This document shows, piece by piece, positions 48,278 through 58,391 of a stretch of DNA of 64,000 bases (its first letter is position 1; every line of letters begins with the position of its first letter). The DNA lies in contig CCNA01000002.1 of the NCBI GenBank assembly GCA_000824805.1, forward strand, positions 186,001-250,000, in the 5' to 3' direction. The translations under genes were made by a program, and so were the position numbers. The notes below the pieces were generated by a model. It made no database searches. It worked only from the letters and a program-made list of their open reading frames with translations, and was not told the DNA's origin. Origin of the DNA: Mesorhizobium sp. SOD10. Its GTDB lineage: Bacteria; Pseudomonadota; Alphaproteobacteria; Rhizobiales; Rhizobiaceae.

Positions 48278-49198
48278 CTATTTCTTGACCGCGGCAGCGA
48301 CTTCCGCCGCGAAATCGGTCGTTTCCTTTTCGATGCCCTCGCCCAGCGCGTAACGCAGATAGGCGGTGATCTTCGCCGGAGCGCCGATCTCCTTCTCGGC
48401 ATCCTTCAGCGCCTTCTCGACGGTGATGTCGGGATTGAGCACGAAGGCCTGCTTCAAAAGCACGACCTCTTCGTAGAACTTGCGCAGGCGGCCTTCCACC
48501 ATCTTCTCGATGATGGCTTCCGGCTTGCCCGACTGGCGCGCCTGATCGGAGAAGATCGCCTTCTCGCGCTCGACCAGCGCCGGGTCGACTTCCTCGGCGG
48601 TCAGCGCGACCGGGTTGCTGGCGGCGACATGCATCGCCACCTGGCGGGCAAAGGCGTTGGCCGCGTGCTCGTTGCCCGTGGTCTCGATCGCCACCAGCAC
48701 GCCGAGCTTGCCGAGGCCGTCCGCAACCGCATTGTGGACATAGGTCGCCACCACGCCATGCGGCACGGTGAGCTTGGCCGAACGGCGGAAGCCCATGTTC
48801 TCGCCGATGGTGCCGACCGCGTCCTTGATGGTCTCGGTGACCGACTTGTCGGAACCCGGATACTTGGCGGCGGCCACGGCCTCGGTCGTGCCATAGGCGA
48901 GCGCGACCTTGGCGACGTTGGCGACGATTTCCTGGAAGGCCGCATTGCGGGCGACGAAGTCGGTCTCGGAATTGACCTCGACAATCGCGGCTTCACGCAC
49001 GCCGGCGTCGACGCCGATCAGGCCCTCGGCGGCGGTGCGGCCTGCCTTCTTGTCGGCCTTCGAGATACCCTTCTTGCGCAGCCAGTCGACGGCCGCTTCC
49101 ATGTCGCCGTTGGTCTCGTTCAACGCCGCCTTGCAGTCCATCATGCCCGCGCCGGTCAAGTCGCGGAGTTCTTTGACCTGTGCAGCCGAAATCGTCAT
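48278..49198 (-). CDS. tsf: Translation elongation factor Ts
   Basis: Nucleotide exchange factor for EF-Tu; 306 aa. The N-terminal UBA-like region starts [19 protein letters not shown] and the signature [16 protein letters not shown] is at about residue 77. It lies 121 bp downstream of rpsB in the same direction. Confidence 0.98.
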   Translation of the reverse strand: MTISAAQVKELRDLTGAGMMDCKAALNETNGDMEAAVDWLRKKGISKADKKAGRTAAEGLIGVDAGVREAAIVEVNSETDFVARNAAFQEIVANVAKVALAYGTTEAVAAAKYPGSDKSVTETIKDAVGTIGENMGFRRSAKLTVPHGVVATYVHNAVADGLGKLGVLVAIETTGNEHAANAFARQVAMHVAASNPVALTAEEVDPALVEREKAIFSDQARQSGKPEAIIEKMVEGRLRKFYEEVVLLKQAFVLNPDITVEKALKDAEKEIGAPAKITAYLRYALGEGIEKETTDFAAEVAAAVKK

Positions 49199-49295
49199 TG
49201 TCGCCTCTTTGTTTCAAATGCGCCGACGCACCAACCGGGACTCGGGTGATGCGCTCGGCAAAAGCGCTTTAGCGCGCCAACTTATTGGAAAGATG

Positions 49296-49316
49296 AAGGC
49301 CGGGCTCCGGCCTTCC
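49296..49316 (-). terminator. Attenuator-like hairpin between rpsB and tsf
   Basis: A perfect 9-bp stem GAAGGCCGG/CCGGCCTTC with a three-base loop, 3 bp past the rpsB stop. The following minus-strand sequence is only moderately T-rich (ATCTTTCC), consistent with partial termination that would lower tsf relative to rpsB. Confidence 0.55.
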
Positions 49317-49319
49317 TTA

Positions 49320-50099
49320 TCAAGCTTCCGGAGCTTCCGCAGCCGGAGTGTCGAGCGCCGGCTCGACCGGAGCCTCGGCCGAAGCGCCGATGTCGACACC
49401 GAGCGCACCCTGCTGGCGGGCGATGCCGTCGATGGCGGCCTTGGCGATCAGGTCGCAATAGAGCTGGATGGCGCGGGCCGCGTCGTCATTGCCGGGGATC
49501 GGGAAGTCGATCTTGTCCGGGTCGCAGTTCGAATCGATGATGGCCACGACCGGGATGCCGAGGCGCTTGGCCTCGAGGATGGCGATCGCTTCCTTGTTGG
49601 TGTCGATGACGAACATCAGGTCCGGCGTCGAGCCCATGTCCTTGATGCCGCCGAGAGCCTTGTTGAGCTTCTCGCGCTCGCGGTCGAGGTTCAGGCGCTC
49701 CTTCTTGGTGAGGCCCTGGGCCTCGCCGGCCAGCGTCTCGTCGAGCTTGCGCAGGCGCTGGATCGAGTTCGAGATCGTCTTCCAGTTGGTGAGCATACCG
49801 CCCAGCCAGCGCGAGTTGACATAGTACTGGGCCGAACGCTGCGCGGCGTCGGCGACGATGTCGGACGCCTGGCGCTTGGTGCCGACGAACAGCACGCGGC
49901 CGCCCTTGGCGACGGTGTCGGACACCTGCTTCAGAGCCTGGTGCAGCAGCGGCACCGTTTGCGACAGGTCGATGATGTGGATGTTGTTGCGGGCGCCATA
50001 GATGTAGGGCGCCATCTTCGGGTTCCAGCGGTGGGTCTGGTGGCCGAAGTGAACACCAGCTTCCAAAAGCTGGCGCATGCTGAAATCTGGCAGAGCCAT
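49320..50099 (-). CDS. rpsB: 30S ribosomal protein S2
   Basis: Small-subunit ribosomal protein, 259 aa. AAGGA precedes the ATG. Family motifs: [43 protein letters not shown], and IVDSNCDP-like [20 protein letters not shown]. The C-terminal Glu/Ala/Pro-rich tail is common in this group. A promoter and structured leader lie upstream. Confidence 0.98.
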   Translation of the reverse strand: MALPDFSMRQLLEAGVHFGHQTHRWNPKMAPYIYGARNNIHIIDLSQTVPLLHQALKQVSDTVAKGGRVLFVGTKRQASDIVADAAQRSAQYYVNSRWLGGMLTNWKTISNSIQRLRKLDETLAGEAQGLTKKERLNLDREREKLNKALGGIKDMGSTPDLMFVIDTNKEAIAILEAKRLGIPVVAIIDSNCDPDKIDFPIPGNDDAARAIQLYCDLIAKAAIDGIARQQGALGVDIGASAEAPVEPALDTPAAEAPEA

Positions 50100-50121
50100 T
50101 CTTTAGTTCCTTTCCGGTTGG

Positions 50122-50171
50122 CCTCCACGGACACAGGCATTTCGGACGGGATGTCCTGATGCCACCGGAGG
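50122..50171 (-). promoter_or_regulatory. Nested hairpin in the rpsB leader (candidate S2 autoregulatory element)
   Basis: Three nested perfect stems: CCTCC/GGAGG (outer), GGCAT/ATGCC (middle) and GGAC/GTCC (inner) around a five-base loop. The element occupies the 5' UTR of rpsB, ending about 20 bases before the start codon. S2 controls its own mRNA in E. coli, so this is a reasonable candidate, but no alignment was made. Confidence 0.55.
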
Positions 50172-50226
50172 TTTCCGCCGGATTTCTCCCGGGCAGACAC
50201 CAAAGTCCGTGTGTGGAATGAGCGCG

Positions 50227-50255
50227 GATATAGAGGGGAAGTCCCATAAACGCAA
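50227..50255 (-). promoter_or_regulatory. Sigma-70-type promoter for rpsB
   Basis: On the minus strand TTGCGT is followed 17 bases later by TATATC, giving an expected leader of about 120 bases. Good fit for a rhizobial housekeeping promoter. Confidence 0.65.
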
Positions 50256-50301
50256 GCAGGGCACCGGAAAACGCCCTCGCCTGCGGCGATCCGCCCAAAT
50301 C

Positions 50302-50580
50302 TCAGCGTTTTACCTTGCCGTTCGGCACCCTGACGCGGCGAAAGATCGCGACGATCTCCTCGCGGCTGCATTCGATGGCGCCAAGCCGGACCGCGCGGTC
50401 GCGCTCGAAGCCGGTGATGTCGTAATGCGGCGCCGAGGTCTTCGGCGGTCCCTGATAGGAGGAAAGCTTGAGGCCGAGCTCGGCGGCGAAGCGGTGCAAC
50501 TCATCCGTGTCGTCGGCAAGGAGATGGCACCAGCGGTGGCCGGCCCATTTCCAGATCGCCGCGTCGACATAGACCGCCAT
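50302..50580 (-). CDS. DUF4031 family protein
   Basis: Small protein of 92 aa starting MAVYVDAAIWKWAGHRWCHL, the DUF4031 hallmark, followed by LADDTDELHRFAAELGL and PHYDITGFERDRAVRLGAI. Function unknown. The start is clear: no other Met is near. It lies upstream of the rpsB promoter on the same strand. Confidence 0.88.
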   Translation of the reverse strand: MAVYVDAAIWKWAGHRWCHLLADDTDELHRFAAELGLKLSSYQGPPKTSAPHYDITGFERDRAVRLGAIECSREEIVAIFRRVRVPNGKVKR

Positions 50581-50663
50581 CAGGCCCGCCGCACTTCGTC
50601 ATCCCGACACATGGCGAGTTGAAACCAGGCTTGCAAGCCTGATCGCCTGCCGTCGGGGCGCTG

Positions 50664-51494
50664 CTATTTCGAAGCGGGGCAAGGCTTGGTCTGGTCGAAC
50701 AGCGACAGGTTCACCAGCTTGCCGGTCATCGAGAAGTCGCCATAGTCCATGACGAGGTCGCGCGTGATGCCATTCTCGTGCAGCTTGAAGCTGATCCGGT
50801 ATTCCGGCACCTCCTCGCCGCTTTTGTCGGTATCGTCGAAATAGGCGATGTCGACCGGCCAGTATTTGTCGGAGGCGAGCTTGGCTAGTGCCGGCGCTTC
50901 CGGATCCGCCTTGTCGGCATCGGTCTTCTTGCCGACGATGACGGTGGTGGTCATCACCTTGTTGGCGTCCTCCGAACCGTCGAACAGATTGGTCTGGTAG
51001 AAATTTTCGCCCTTCTCGGCTTTGCCGATCAGCTCGACCAGATGCTGGGTCGGAAACTGCGTGGCGGCGAGCTCGAGGCTGCTCTTCTCCGGCTTGTCGA
51101 TATCGACCTTGAGCCCCTTCGCCTCCCTGGTGGCCGTGCCTTTGACCTCCTTGTCGAGGTTTTGGTCGACAAAGGATTTCGTAACGAAGGAAAAGGTCTT
51201 GCCCTCAGCGTCCTCGAAAGTCGTCGTCTGCTGGTCGGTCAGCCTGGTGTTGTCGTTGGTGACGATCTGGGTGACGAAGCGGAACTTGACTGTATAGCCT
51301 TCGCAGGCGGAGCCATTGAACTCGTAGACCATGCGGCCGGTGATGCCGGTGATGCCTGAACGGTCGGAAGCCTTGTTGAGCGTCAGATCGTAGACCGCGC
51401 GGTGCGCCTGCAGCGCGGGCACCGCAAAGGCCGGCGCCATTGGGAACGCAGCCGAAAGGCAGGCGGCGGCGAGAAAAAGGCGCGTTGCGCGCAT
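50664..51494 (-). CDS. eipB: Cell-envelope integrity protein, EipB family (DUF1849)
   Basis: Periplasmic beta-spiral protein of 276 aa needed for envelope integrity in Brucella. The ATG at 51494 gives a signal peptide (MRATRLFLAAACLSAAFPMAPAFA). The mature start VPALQAHRAVYDLTL and the two cysteines in SACEGYTVKFRF and TKPCPASK match the conserved disulfide pair of the family. Longer upstream frames are not family-like. It diverges from ridA across 137 bp. Confidence 0.9.
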   Translation of the reverse strand: MRATRLFLAAACLSAAFPMAPAFAVPALQAHRAVYDLTLNKASDRSGITGITGRMVYEFNGSACEGYTVKFRFVTQIVTNDNTRLTDQQTTTFEDAEGKTFSFVTKSFVDQNLDKEVKGTATREAKGLKVDIDKPEKSSLELAATQFPTQHLVELIGKAEKGENFYQTNLFDGSEDANKVMTTTVIVGKKTDADKADPEAPALAKLASDKYWPVDIAYFDDTDKSGEEVPEYRISFKLHENGITRDLVMDYGDFSMTGKLVNLSLFDQTKPCPASK

Positions 51495-51631
51495 GCGTTG
51501 CTCCGATCGTCGCGGCTGAGGGCAGCCGCAGGGAAACATGGTCCAGCTTAAAAAAAGTCGTGGCGGAAGCGAGGCAAAAATAGCAATTTCGGCCCGGCCA
51601 ACGCGGCGTCTTCCAGCAATAGGGAAAACCA

Positions 51632-52096
51632 ATGAGCGAAACAATCGAAAAGCGGCTAAGCGATCTTGGCGTCACCATCCCGGCCGCCGCCGCGCCCGCC
51701 GCAAATTATGTGCCCTATTGTCGCACCGGCAACACGCTTTTTACCGCCGGGCAGTTGCCGCTGAAGGACGGCAAGCTGCAGGCAAGCGGGCTGCTCGGCC
51801 GCGACATCGACACCGCCGCCGGCAAGGAAGGCGCGAAATTCTGTGCCATCAACATCCTGGCGCAGGCCAAGGCAGCGCTGGGCGACCTCGAAAAGATCCG
51901 CCGCCTGGTCAAGATCACCGTCTTCGTGGCCTCGGCGCCTGATTTCGTCGAGCAGCATCTGGTCGCCAACGGCGCCTCCGACTTTCTGGTCGCGGCACTG
52001 GGCGAGCGCGGCAAGCACGCCCGCTCCGCCGTCGGCACCGCCTCGCTGCCGCTCAACGCCGCGGTCGAGATCGAAGCGATCTTCGAAGTCGAGTGA
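51632..52096 (+). CDS. RidA/YjgF family protein
   Basis: Trimeric enamine/imine deaminase-like protein of 154 aa. Recognised from NTLFTAGQLPLKDGKLQASG, NILAQAKAALGDLEKIRRLV and the C-terminal ARSAVGTASLPLNAAVEIEA with the substrate-binding Arg. It belongs to the longer RidA subgroup with an N-terminal extension. It lies 8 bp before the GDPD gene. Confidence 0.93.
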   Translation: MSETIEKRLSDLGVTIPAAAAPAANYVPYCRTGNTLFTAGQLPLKDGKLQASGLLGRDIDTAAGKEGAKFCAINILAQAKAALGDLEKIRRLVKITVFVASAPDFVEQHLVANGASDFLVAALGERGKHARSAVGTASLPLNAAVEIEAIFEVE

Positions 52097-52104
52097 GGCT
52101 TAAG

Positions 52105-52833
52105 ATGACCGATCTGTCCTGGCTGATCGCGCGACCTGTCGCGCATCGCGGCTTCCACGACATGAACAAGACCCGCTGGGAGAACACGTTGTCGGCCTTC
52201 GCCGCGGCGGCCGAGCGCGGCTACGCCATCGAATGCGACGTGCATATCTCGTCGGACGGCGTCCCGGTCATCATCCACGACGGCGAGCTGAAACGGCTGA
52301 CCGGCCAGGACGGATTCGTCTGGCAGCGCACCGCGGCCGAGCTGGGGACGCTCAGGATCGGCGGCACGAAGGACCGCGTGCCGACGCTCAAGGAAGCGCT
52401 CGACCTGATCGACGGCCGCGTGCCGCTGGTGGTCGAGCTGAAAGGCGTTCCCGGGCATGACGCGGGGCTGGTGGCAAGCGTCGGCCGGCTCCTCAAGCGC
52501 TACAGGGGCAAGGTGGCGATCATGTCGTTCGATCATTGGCTGATCCGCGATTTTGCCAAGGATGCGCCGGGCATCCCCGGCGGGCTGACCGCCTATGGCA
52601 AAGACAACCAGTTGATCGAGGCGCATTTCGCCATGCTCGCGCACGACCTCGCCTTCACCTCCTACGCCGCCGGTGACCTGCCGAACCCCTTCGTCAGCTT
52701 CGTGCGCGAGAAGCTGAAGATGCCCGTCATCACCTGGACCGTGCATGACCAGCCGGCGGTCGACCTCACCTTCAAATATGCCGACCAGATGACCTTCGAG
52801 GGCTTCGAACCCGATCTGGTGAAAGTCGCCTGA
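52105..52833 (+). CDS. Glycerophosphodiester phosphodiesterase
   Basis: UgpQ-type cytoplasmic enzyme of 242 aa releasing glycerol 3-phosphate from phospholipid head-group diesters. The ATG at 52105 follows the RidA stop by 8 bp. Catalytic residues are in PVAHRGFHDMNKT, ENTLSAFAAAAERGYAIECD and the second His in VIIHDGELKRLTGQ; VPLVVELKG carries the next metal ligand. Confidence 0.95.
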   Translation: MTDLSWLIARPVAHRGFHDMNKTRWENTLSAFAAAAERGYAIECDVHISSDGVPVIIHDGELKRLTGQDGFVWQRTAAELGTLRIGGTKDRVPTLKEALDLIDGRVPLVVELKGVPGHDAGLVASVGRLLKRYRGKVAIMSFDHWLIRDFAKDAPGIPGGLTAYGKDNQLIEAHFAMLAHDLAFTSYAAGDLPNPFVSFVREKLKMPVITWTVHDQPAVDLTFKYADQMTFEGFEPDLVKVA

Positions 52834-52887
52834 GGCGGTGCCTGAAACGTGACTTGTAGCAGCCTTGAGGACGCTTAAATAAGCCCC

Positions 52888-54102
52888 ATGGATCAAGGCG
52901 ACGACGACGATGGACGGGCAGCGAACGCGGATTATGCGATCCGCATAGCGGCGGGCATCGGAGCCTTCACCTGCGAGGAATGGGACGGCTTTGCCGGCAC
53001 CACGCGCGGCGATCAAGAAAACGGCTACAACCCGCTGGTTTCCTTCGCTTTTCTGAGCGCCTTGGAGGACTCCGGCTGCGCTGTCCGGCGCACCGGCTGG
53101 CAGGGCCATCACCTGCGGCTGGAAACGGCGCAAGGCAGGCTTCTCGGCGCCGTCCCTTGTTATCTCAAGTCGCACAGCCAGGGGGAATATGTCTTCGACC
53201 ATGGCTGGTCGGATGCCTTCGAGCGCGCCGGCGGGCGCTACTATCCCAAGCTGCAATGCTCGGTGCCGTTCACGCCGGTCACCGGCCCTCGCCTGCTGGT
53301 CAGCAAAGGTGAGAATCAAGGTGCCGTGAAGGCCGGCCTCGCCGAAGGCCTGAAGCTCGTGACCGACAAGCTCGGCGTCTCTTCCGCGCATGTCACCTTC
53401 GCCACCGAGCCCGATGTCGCGACGCTGGAAGCGGCCGGCTTCCTGCACCGCACCGACCAGCAGTTCCACTTCTTCAACGAGGGCTTTTCAACCTATGACG
53501 ACTTCCTCGCCACGCTTGCCTCGCGCAAGCGCAAGGCGATGAAGAAGGAACGCCGCGAGGCGCTTGTCGACGGCATCTCAATCGACTGGCTGACCGGCAA
53601 GGACATCACCGAAAGCGCCTGGGACGATTTCTTCGCCTTCTATATGGATACCGGCGGCCGCAAATGGGGCCGACCCTATCTCAACCGGCAGTTCTTCTCG
53701 CTGATCGGCGAGCGCATGGCCGACGACATTCTGCTGGTAATGGCAAAGCGAAACGGCCGCTACATCGCCGGCGCCATCAACTTCATCGGCTCCGACGCGC
53801 TCTACGGTCGCAACTGGGGCTGCATCGAGGATCACCCCTTTCTTCATTTCGAGGTCTGCTACCATCAGGCGATCGATTTCGCCATCGAGCGCAAGCTCAA
53901 GGTGGTGGAGGCAGGCGCGCAGGGCGAGCACAAGCTGGCCCGCGGCTACCGGCCCGTGACCATGCATTCGGCGCACTACATCTCGCATCCCGGTCTACGC
54001 AATGCCGTCGCCGACTATCTCAGGCGCGAGCGGCGCGAGGTCGAGCGCATGGGCGAATATCTCGAAGAGCACACGCCCTTCCGCAAGGACCTCGCGGAAT
54101 AG
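52888..54102 (+). CDS. FemAB/GNAT-like acyltransferase (PF04339-type)
   Basis: Cytoplasmic protein of 404 aa, annotated in relatives as peptidogalycan biosynthesis or GNAT family. Recognisable features are NPLVSFAFLSALEDSGCA, GAVPCYLKSHSQGEYVFDHG, YYPKLQCSVPFTPVTGPRLL (residues about 110-130), and the C-terminal EVCYHQAIDFAIERKLKVVE plus GAQGEHKLARGYRPV. Two tandem GNAT-like folds are expected. The substrate is unknown. Confidence 0.88.
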   Translation: MDQGDDDDGRAANADYAIRIAAGIGAFTCEEWDGFAGTTRGDQENGYNPLVSFAFLSALEDSGCAVRRTGWQGHHLRLETAQGRLLGAVPCYLKSHSQGEYVFDHGWSDAFERAGGRYYPKLQCSVPFTPVTGPRLLVSKGENQGAVKAGLAEGLKLVTDKLGVSSAHVTFATEPDVATLEAAGFLHRTDQQFHFFNEGFSTYDDFLATLASRKRKAMKKERREALVDGISIDWLTGKDITESAWDDFFAFYMDTGGRKWGRPYLNRQFFSLIGERMADDILLVMAKRNGRYIAGAINFIGSDALYGRNWGCIEDHPFLHFEVCYHQAIDFAIERKLKVVEAGAQGEHKLARGYRPVTMHSAHYISHPGLRNAVADYLRRERREVERMGEYLEEHTPFRKDLAE

Positions 54103-54262
54103 GCGGACCGTCGGGTCTCGCGGTCAGTGCGGCCTTCCCGCAAATCGGCGCTCATGCAATACCAGGGCGCGCGTTGCGGCATGGTCGATCTCGCCTGAGC
54201 GCCTTGCCGCCCATCGGCGGCTTCGCTACACCGGACGGCGAACGCAATTGGGAGTGTCACCC

Positions 54263-54691
54263 ATGGTCGAAGCCTACGATCCCGGCAACATCTTCGCCAA
54301 AATCCTGCGCGGCGAGATCCCCTCGCATCGCGTCTATGAGGACGACACGGTCGTCGCCTTCATGGATGTGATGCCGCAAGGCACAGGCCACACGCTGGTG
54401 GTGCCCAAGGCGCCGTCGCGCAACATGCTCGACGCCGATCCGGCAACGTTCGGACCATTGTTCGGCGTCGTGCAGAAGATTGCGGTCGCGGTGAAAAAAG
54501 CCTTCAACGCCGACGGCGTCACCGTCATGCAGTTCAACGAGCCGGCTTCCGGCCAAACCGTCTACCATCTGCATGTCCACGTCGTCCCGCGCTTCGAGGG
54601 CGTGCCGTTGAAGCCGCATTCCGGCCAGATGGAGAAGCCGGAGGTGCTGGCCGAGAATGCCGACAAAATCCGCGTCGCGCTTGATGCCTGA
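54263..54691 (+). CDS. HIT family hydrolase
   Basis: Histidine-triad nucleotide-binding protein of 142 aa. The triad His102-x-His104-x-His106 is in YHLHVHVVPR; the N-terminus NIFAKILRGEIPSHRVYEDD is typical of HinT-like proteins that hydrolyse AMP-amine or dinucleoside polyphosphate bonds. The ATG at 54263 is chosen by family length; the open frame upstream lies over non-coding sequence. It is convergent with the PAP2 gene (2 bp between stops). Confidence 0.94.
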   Translation: MVEAYDPGNIFAKILRGEIPSHRVYEDDTVVAFMDVMPQGTGHTLVVPKAPSRNMLDADPATFGPLFGVVQKIAVAVKKAFNADGVTVMQFNEPASGQTVYHLHVHVVPRFEGVPLKPHSGQMEKPEVLAENADKIRVALDA

Positions 54692-54693
54692 CC

Positions 54694-55662
54694 TCAGCCG
54701 GCGGTGGCGGCTCCGGCCTCGATGTCCGGGGTTGAAGTTCGGCGTGCCGCCTTTTCACGTGTGGGGCGACGCTCCTCGGCGTCGAACACCAAAAGGCCCA
54801 GGCGCCAGGATATGAAGGTGATCAGCGTGCCGCCGAACACGTCCATCAAATTATGCCCGCCATGGATGAGGATTGCCGGCAAAAGCGCGGTGTTGACGGC
54901 GATAATCGGGTAGCGCAACGGCCTGTAGGGCCACAGCACGATGAGCGACATCAGCGCCATGACCGTATGGAACGAAGGAAAGCCGATGAGCCCCGTCGTC
55001 TTCAGCGACGAGACATCCTTGACGCCCTCGACAAGAAGGCGGTTCAGTTCGGCCCCATAAGCGGAGTTGACCACCGGCCGCACGATACGGTCGACCTCGG
55101 GAGCCAGTGTCCAATAAGCCGAGGCGCCGCTCGACGGAAACAGCGCCCAGCAGAAGAAGGTGATCAGCGACGCAAACACCAATGCGAGCGCCCCGGCATG
55201 CAACCGCCGCCGGTCATTCGCCAAGCCGAGTAACAAAAGGCTCAGCAATATCTGGATCAGCGTCAGGGTATAGATTTGCCTCAGAACGTCCGAAAGCAGC
55301 GGATATTGGGAAATCCAGGCGCAGGCGGCCGGCCAGGAGTAACCGAACCAGGCGTCCATCCGCACCAGCATCGCGTCGATGGGCGCCGCAGGCCGCGGCA
55401 GGAGCAAGATGTTGAAAATCGACGCTGGCACGGAATAGAGGATGAACAGCGGCAACATATGCGCGGTGATCGCGATCCGCTCATCCTTGCGCACATGACG
55501 ATAGAATTGGCCGACCGCCACCATTGCCGGGGCAAACAGGATGGCAAATCGATAATCATCCAGCGAGACGGTAACGCCCTTGTCCCAAGCCAGGAACGCG
55601 CAGACGACCGTCAGTGCGAGGCTGACGGTCAGGATAATTCGTTCGGCGGGCAGAAAAATCAT
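54694..55662 (-). CDS. PAP2-superfamily membrane phosphatase/transferase
   Basis: Polytopic inner-membrane protein of 322 aa with about eight hydrophobic segments. The C-terminal PAP2_3-type motifs are present: GFPSFHTVMALMSLIVLWPY and ILIHGGHNLMDVFGGTLITF, carrying the two catalytic histidines and Asp. This branch includes inositol-phosphoryl transferases and lipid phosphatases, so a role in membrane or surface lipid modification is likely; the substrate cannot be given. Confidence 0.88.
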   Translation of the reverse strand: MIFLPAERIILTVSLALTVVCAFLAWDKGVTVSLDDYRFAILFAPAMVAVGQFYRHVRKDERIAITAHMLPLFILYSVPASIFNILLLPRPAAPIDAMLVRMDAWFGYSWPAACAWISQYPLLSDVLRQIYTLTLIQILLSLLLLGLANDRRRLHAGALALVFASLITFFCWALFPSSGASAYWTLAPEVDRIVRPVVNSAYGAELNRLLVEGVKDVSSLKTTGLIGFPSFHTVMALMSLIVLWPYRPLRYPIIAVNTALLPAILIHGGHNLMDVFGGTLITFISWRLGLLVFDAEERRPTREKAARRTSTPDIEAGAATAG

Positions 55663-55873
55663 ACCGCGTACGATGCCAAAATTGCGTTAATCCGCGGTGA
55701 AAGCGAGGCAAGCGAGCCGACTGCCAGCCGCACGCAGTTGCGCTCAACCAGTCACGCATGCACCAATGTCCGGAAGGAATGTCTCCTGGATCGCCGCGGC
55801 GATGCTCGACTTCCCGAGCGCGGCGCGCCGTTGATGATCTGTCCGGCTTCCAAGCGGTGCTTCCTTCAAACGA

Positions 55874-55899
55874 AAAAGGCCCCGTTCCCGGGGCCTTTT
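55874..55899 (-). terminator. Rho-independent terminator of clpA
   Basis: AAAAGGCCCCG/CGGGGCCTTTT stem with a four-base loop, followed on the minus strand by TTTTTCGTTTG. It lies 20 bp downstream of the clpA stop. The rest of 55663-55919 shows nothing else. Confidence 0.88.
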
Positions 55900-55919
55900 G
55901 TATTTCAAGCGAGCGCTTG

Positions 55920-58385
55920 TCAGCCCTTGCGCGGCAGTTGCGGCACAAGGCTGCGTTTGTTGCCGTCCTTGCCCTTCGGCTCCGGCTTCTGCGCCACCGC
56001 CTTCTTGGGCGCCGGCTTCTTGGCCAGCGCCTTTTTCGGCTTCGGCGCGTCTTCCGGCTCTTCCTTCTTCGGCCGCACGGGCGACTCGTCGGCGAGCGAT
56101 TCGAGCTTCAGGCCGGACTCGCCGGTTTCCTTCTTCTCGACGGTGACGCGCACCGTGCCGCCCTTCTTGAGCTTGCCGAACAGCACTTCGTCGGCCAGCG
56201 GCTTCTTGATGTGCTCCTGGATGACGCGGCCGAGCGGACGCGCACCCATGCGCTCGTCATAACCCTTGTCGGCCAGCCAGGCGATCGCGTCCGGCGACAG
56301 GTCGAAGGTGACGCCGCGCTCGGAAAGCTGGGCCTCGAGCTGCATGACGAACTTCTGCACCACCTGATGGATCACCGGCACCGGTAGCGAGCCGAACGGG
56401 ATGATCGCATCCAGACGGTTGCGGAACTCCGGCGTGAACAGCCGGTTGATCGCCTCGACGTCGTCGCCTTCGCGCTTGGTCGAGCCGAAACCGATCGCCG
56501 CGCGCTGCGCATCCGAGGCGCCCGCATTGGTGGTCATGATCAGGATCACGTTGCGGAAGTCGATCTGCTTGCCGTTGTGGTCGGTCAGCTTGCCGTGGTC
56601 CATCACCTGCAATAGGATGTTGAACAGGTCCGGGTGCGCCTTCTCGACTTCGTCCAGCAGCAGCACGCAATGCGGATGCTGGTCGACGCCGTCGGTGAGC
56701 AGACCGCCCTGGTCGAAGCCGACATAGCCGGGAGGCGCGCCGATCAGCCGCGAGACGGTGTGGCGCTCCATGTATTCCGACATGTCAAAGCGGATCAGCT
56801 CGACGCCGAGCGAGGCGGCAAGCTGCTTGGCCACTTCCGTCTTGCCGACGCCTGTCGGGCCCGAGAACAGGTAGGAGCCGATCGGCTTCTCCGGTTCGCG
56901 CAGGCCGGCGCGCGCCAGCTTGATCGCCGAGGTCAGCGCGGTGATCGCGGTGTCCTGGCCGTAGACGACGCGCTTCAGCTCGACATCGAGGCCCTGCAGC
57001 ACCTTCTCGTCGTCGGCCGAAACCGTCTTCGGCGGGATGCGCGCCATGGTGGCGATCGTCGCCTCGATCTCCTTGATGCCGATCGTCTTCTTGCGCTTGG
57101 CCTCAGGTACCAGCATTTGCGAGGCGCCGGTCTCGTCGATCACGTCGATCGCCTTGTCCGGCAGCTTGCGATCGCTGATGTAACGGGCCGACAGCTCCAC
57201 CGAGGCCTTGATCGCCTCGCTGGTGTAGCGGACCTTATGGAACTCCTCGAAATAGGGCTTCAGGCCCTTCATGATCTCGATGGCATCCTCGATGGTCGGC
57301 TCGTTGACGTCGATCTTCTGGAAGCGCCGCACCAGCGCGCGGTCCTTCTCGAAGAACTGGCGGAACTCCTTGTAAGTGGTCGAGCCGATGCAGCGAATGG
57401 CGCCGGACGACAGCGCCGGCTTCAGAAGGTTCGACGCATCCATGGCGCCGCCCGAAGTGGCGCCGGCCCCGATCACGGTGTGGATCTCGTCGATGAACAG
57501 CACCGCGCCCGGATAGTCCTCGAGTTCCTTGACGACCTGCTTCAGCCGCTCCTCGAAGTCGCCGCGATAGCGTGTGCCGGCCAAGAGCGTGCCCATGTCG
57601 AGCGCGAAGATGGTGGCGTCCTGCAGCACTTCCGGCACGTCACCCTCGACGATGCGCTTGGCCAGCCCTTCGGCGATCGCCGTCTTGCCGACGCCCGGGT
57701 CGCCGACATAGAGCGGGTTGTTCTTGGAACGGCGGCACAGCACCTGGATGGTGCGGTTGATCTCGCTGTCGCGGCCGATCAGCGGGTCGATCTTGCCGGC
57801 GCGCGCCTTGTTGTTGAGGTTGATGCAGTAGGCCGTCAAGGCGTCCTGCTGCTTCTTCTTGCCGCCCTCTTCCTGCGGCTCGGAGCCGTTCGGGCCGCCC
57901 TGCTCGTCCTCGGCACCGCGCGGCGTGCGCGATTCCGAAGCGCCCGGGCGCTTGGCGATGCCATGCGAGATGTAGTTGACCGCGTCGTAGCGGGTCATCT
58001 GCTGTTCCTGCAGGAAATAGGCGGCGTGGCTCTCGCGCTCGGCGAAGATGGCGACGAGCACATTGGCGCCGGACACTTCCTCGCGGCCGGACGACTGCAC
58101 ATGGATCACGGCGCGCTGGATGACGCGCTGGAAGCCTGCCGTCGGCTTCGAATCCTCGTCGTAACCGGTGACGAGGTTGTCGAGCTCGGTGTCGATATAG
58201 GTGAGAACGGTATGCTTGAGCTCGTCGAGATCGACGTTGCAGGCGCGCATGACGGCGGCTGCCTCGGTGTCGTCGATCAGGGCGAGCAGCAAGTGTTCGA
58301 GCGTCGCATACTCATGATGCCGCTCGTTGGCGAATGTCAGCGCCTGATGTAGCGCCTTTTCCAGGCCTTGGGAGAAAGCCGGCAT
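55920..58385 (-). CDS. clpA: ATP-dependent Clp protease ATP-binding subunit ClpA
   Basis: Hexameric unfoldase feeding ClpP; 821 aa. The N-terminal double Clp-N domain ([19 protein letters not shown]) is followed by two AAA+ modules: Walker [10 protein letters not shown] and Walker [10 protein letters not shown], then GPTGVGKTE and [13 protein letters not shown]. The ClpP-docking IGF loop is near residue 630 ([12 protein letters not shown]). The last ~70 residues form a Lys/Pro/Ala-rich tail absent in the 758-aa E. coli protein. It lies 6 bp downstream of clpS. Confidence 0.97.
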   Translation of the reverse strand: MPAFSQGLEKALHQALTFANERHHEYATLEHLLLALIDDTEAAAVMRACNVDLDELKHTVLTYIDTELDNLVTGYDEDSKPTAGFQRVIQRAVIHVQSSGREEVSGANVLVAIFAERESHAAYFLQEQQMTRYDAVNYISHGIAKRPGASESRTPRGAEDEQGGPNGSEPQEEGGKKKQQDALTAYCINLNNKARAGKIDPLIGRDSEINRTIQVLCRRSKNNPLYVGDPGVGKTAIAEGLAKRIVEGDVPEVLQDATIFALDMGTLLAGTRYRGDFEERLKQVVKELEDYPGAVLFIDEIHTVIGAGATSGGAMDASNLLKPALSSGAIRCIGSTTYKEFRQFFEKDRALVRRFQKIDVNEPTIEDAIEIMKGLKPYFEEFHKVRYTSEAIKASVELSARYISDRKLPDKAIDVIDETGASQMLVPEAKRKKTIGIKEIEATIATMARIPPKTVSADDEKVLQGLDVELKRVVYGQDTAITALTSAIKLARAGLREPEKPIGSYLFSGPTGVGKTEVAKQLAASLGVELIRFDMSEYMERHTVSRLIGAPPGYVGFDQGGLLTDGVDQHPHCVLLLDEVEKAHPDLFNILLQVMDHGKLTDHNGKQIDFRNVILIMTTNAGASDAQRAAIGFGSTKREGDDVEAINRLFTPEFRNRLDAIIPFGSLPVPVIHQVVQKFVMQLEAQLSERGVTFDLSPDAIAWLADKGYDERMGARPLGRVIQEHIKKPLADEVLFGKLKKGGTVRVTVEKKETGESGLKLESLADESPVRPKKEEPEDAPKPKKALAKKPAPKKAVAQKPEPKGKDGNKRSLVPQLPRKG

Positions 58386-58391
58386 GTTACC

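Noticed and set aside
56634-58352. Long open frame (572 codons) on the plus strand opposite clpA
   Set aside because: It mirrors clpA codons in high-GC DNA, has no domain signature, and clpA is certain.
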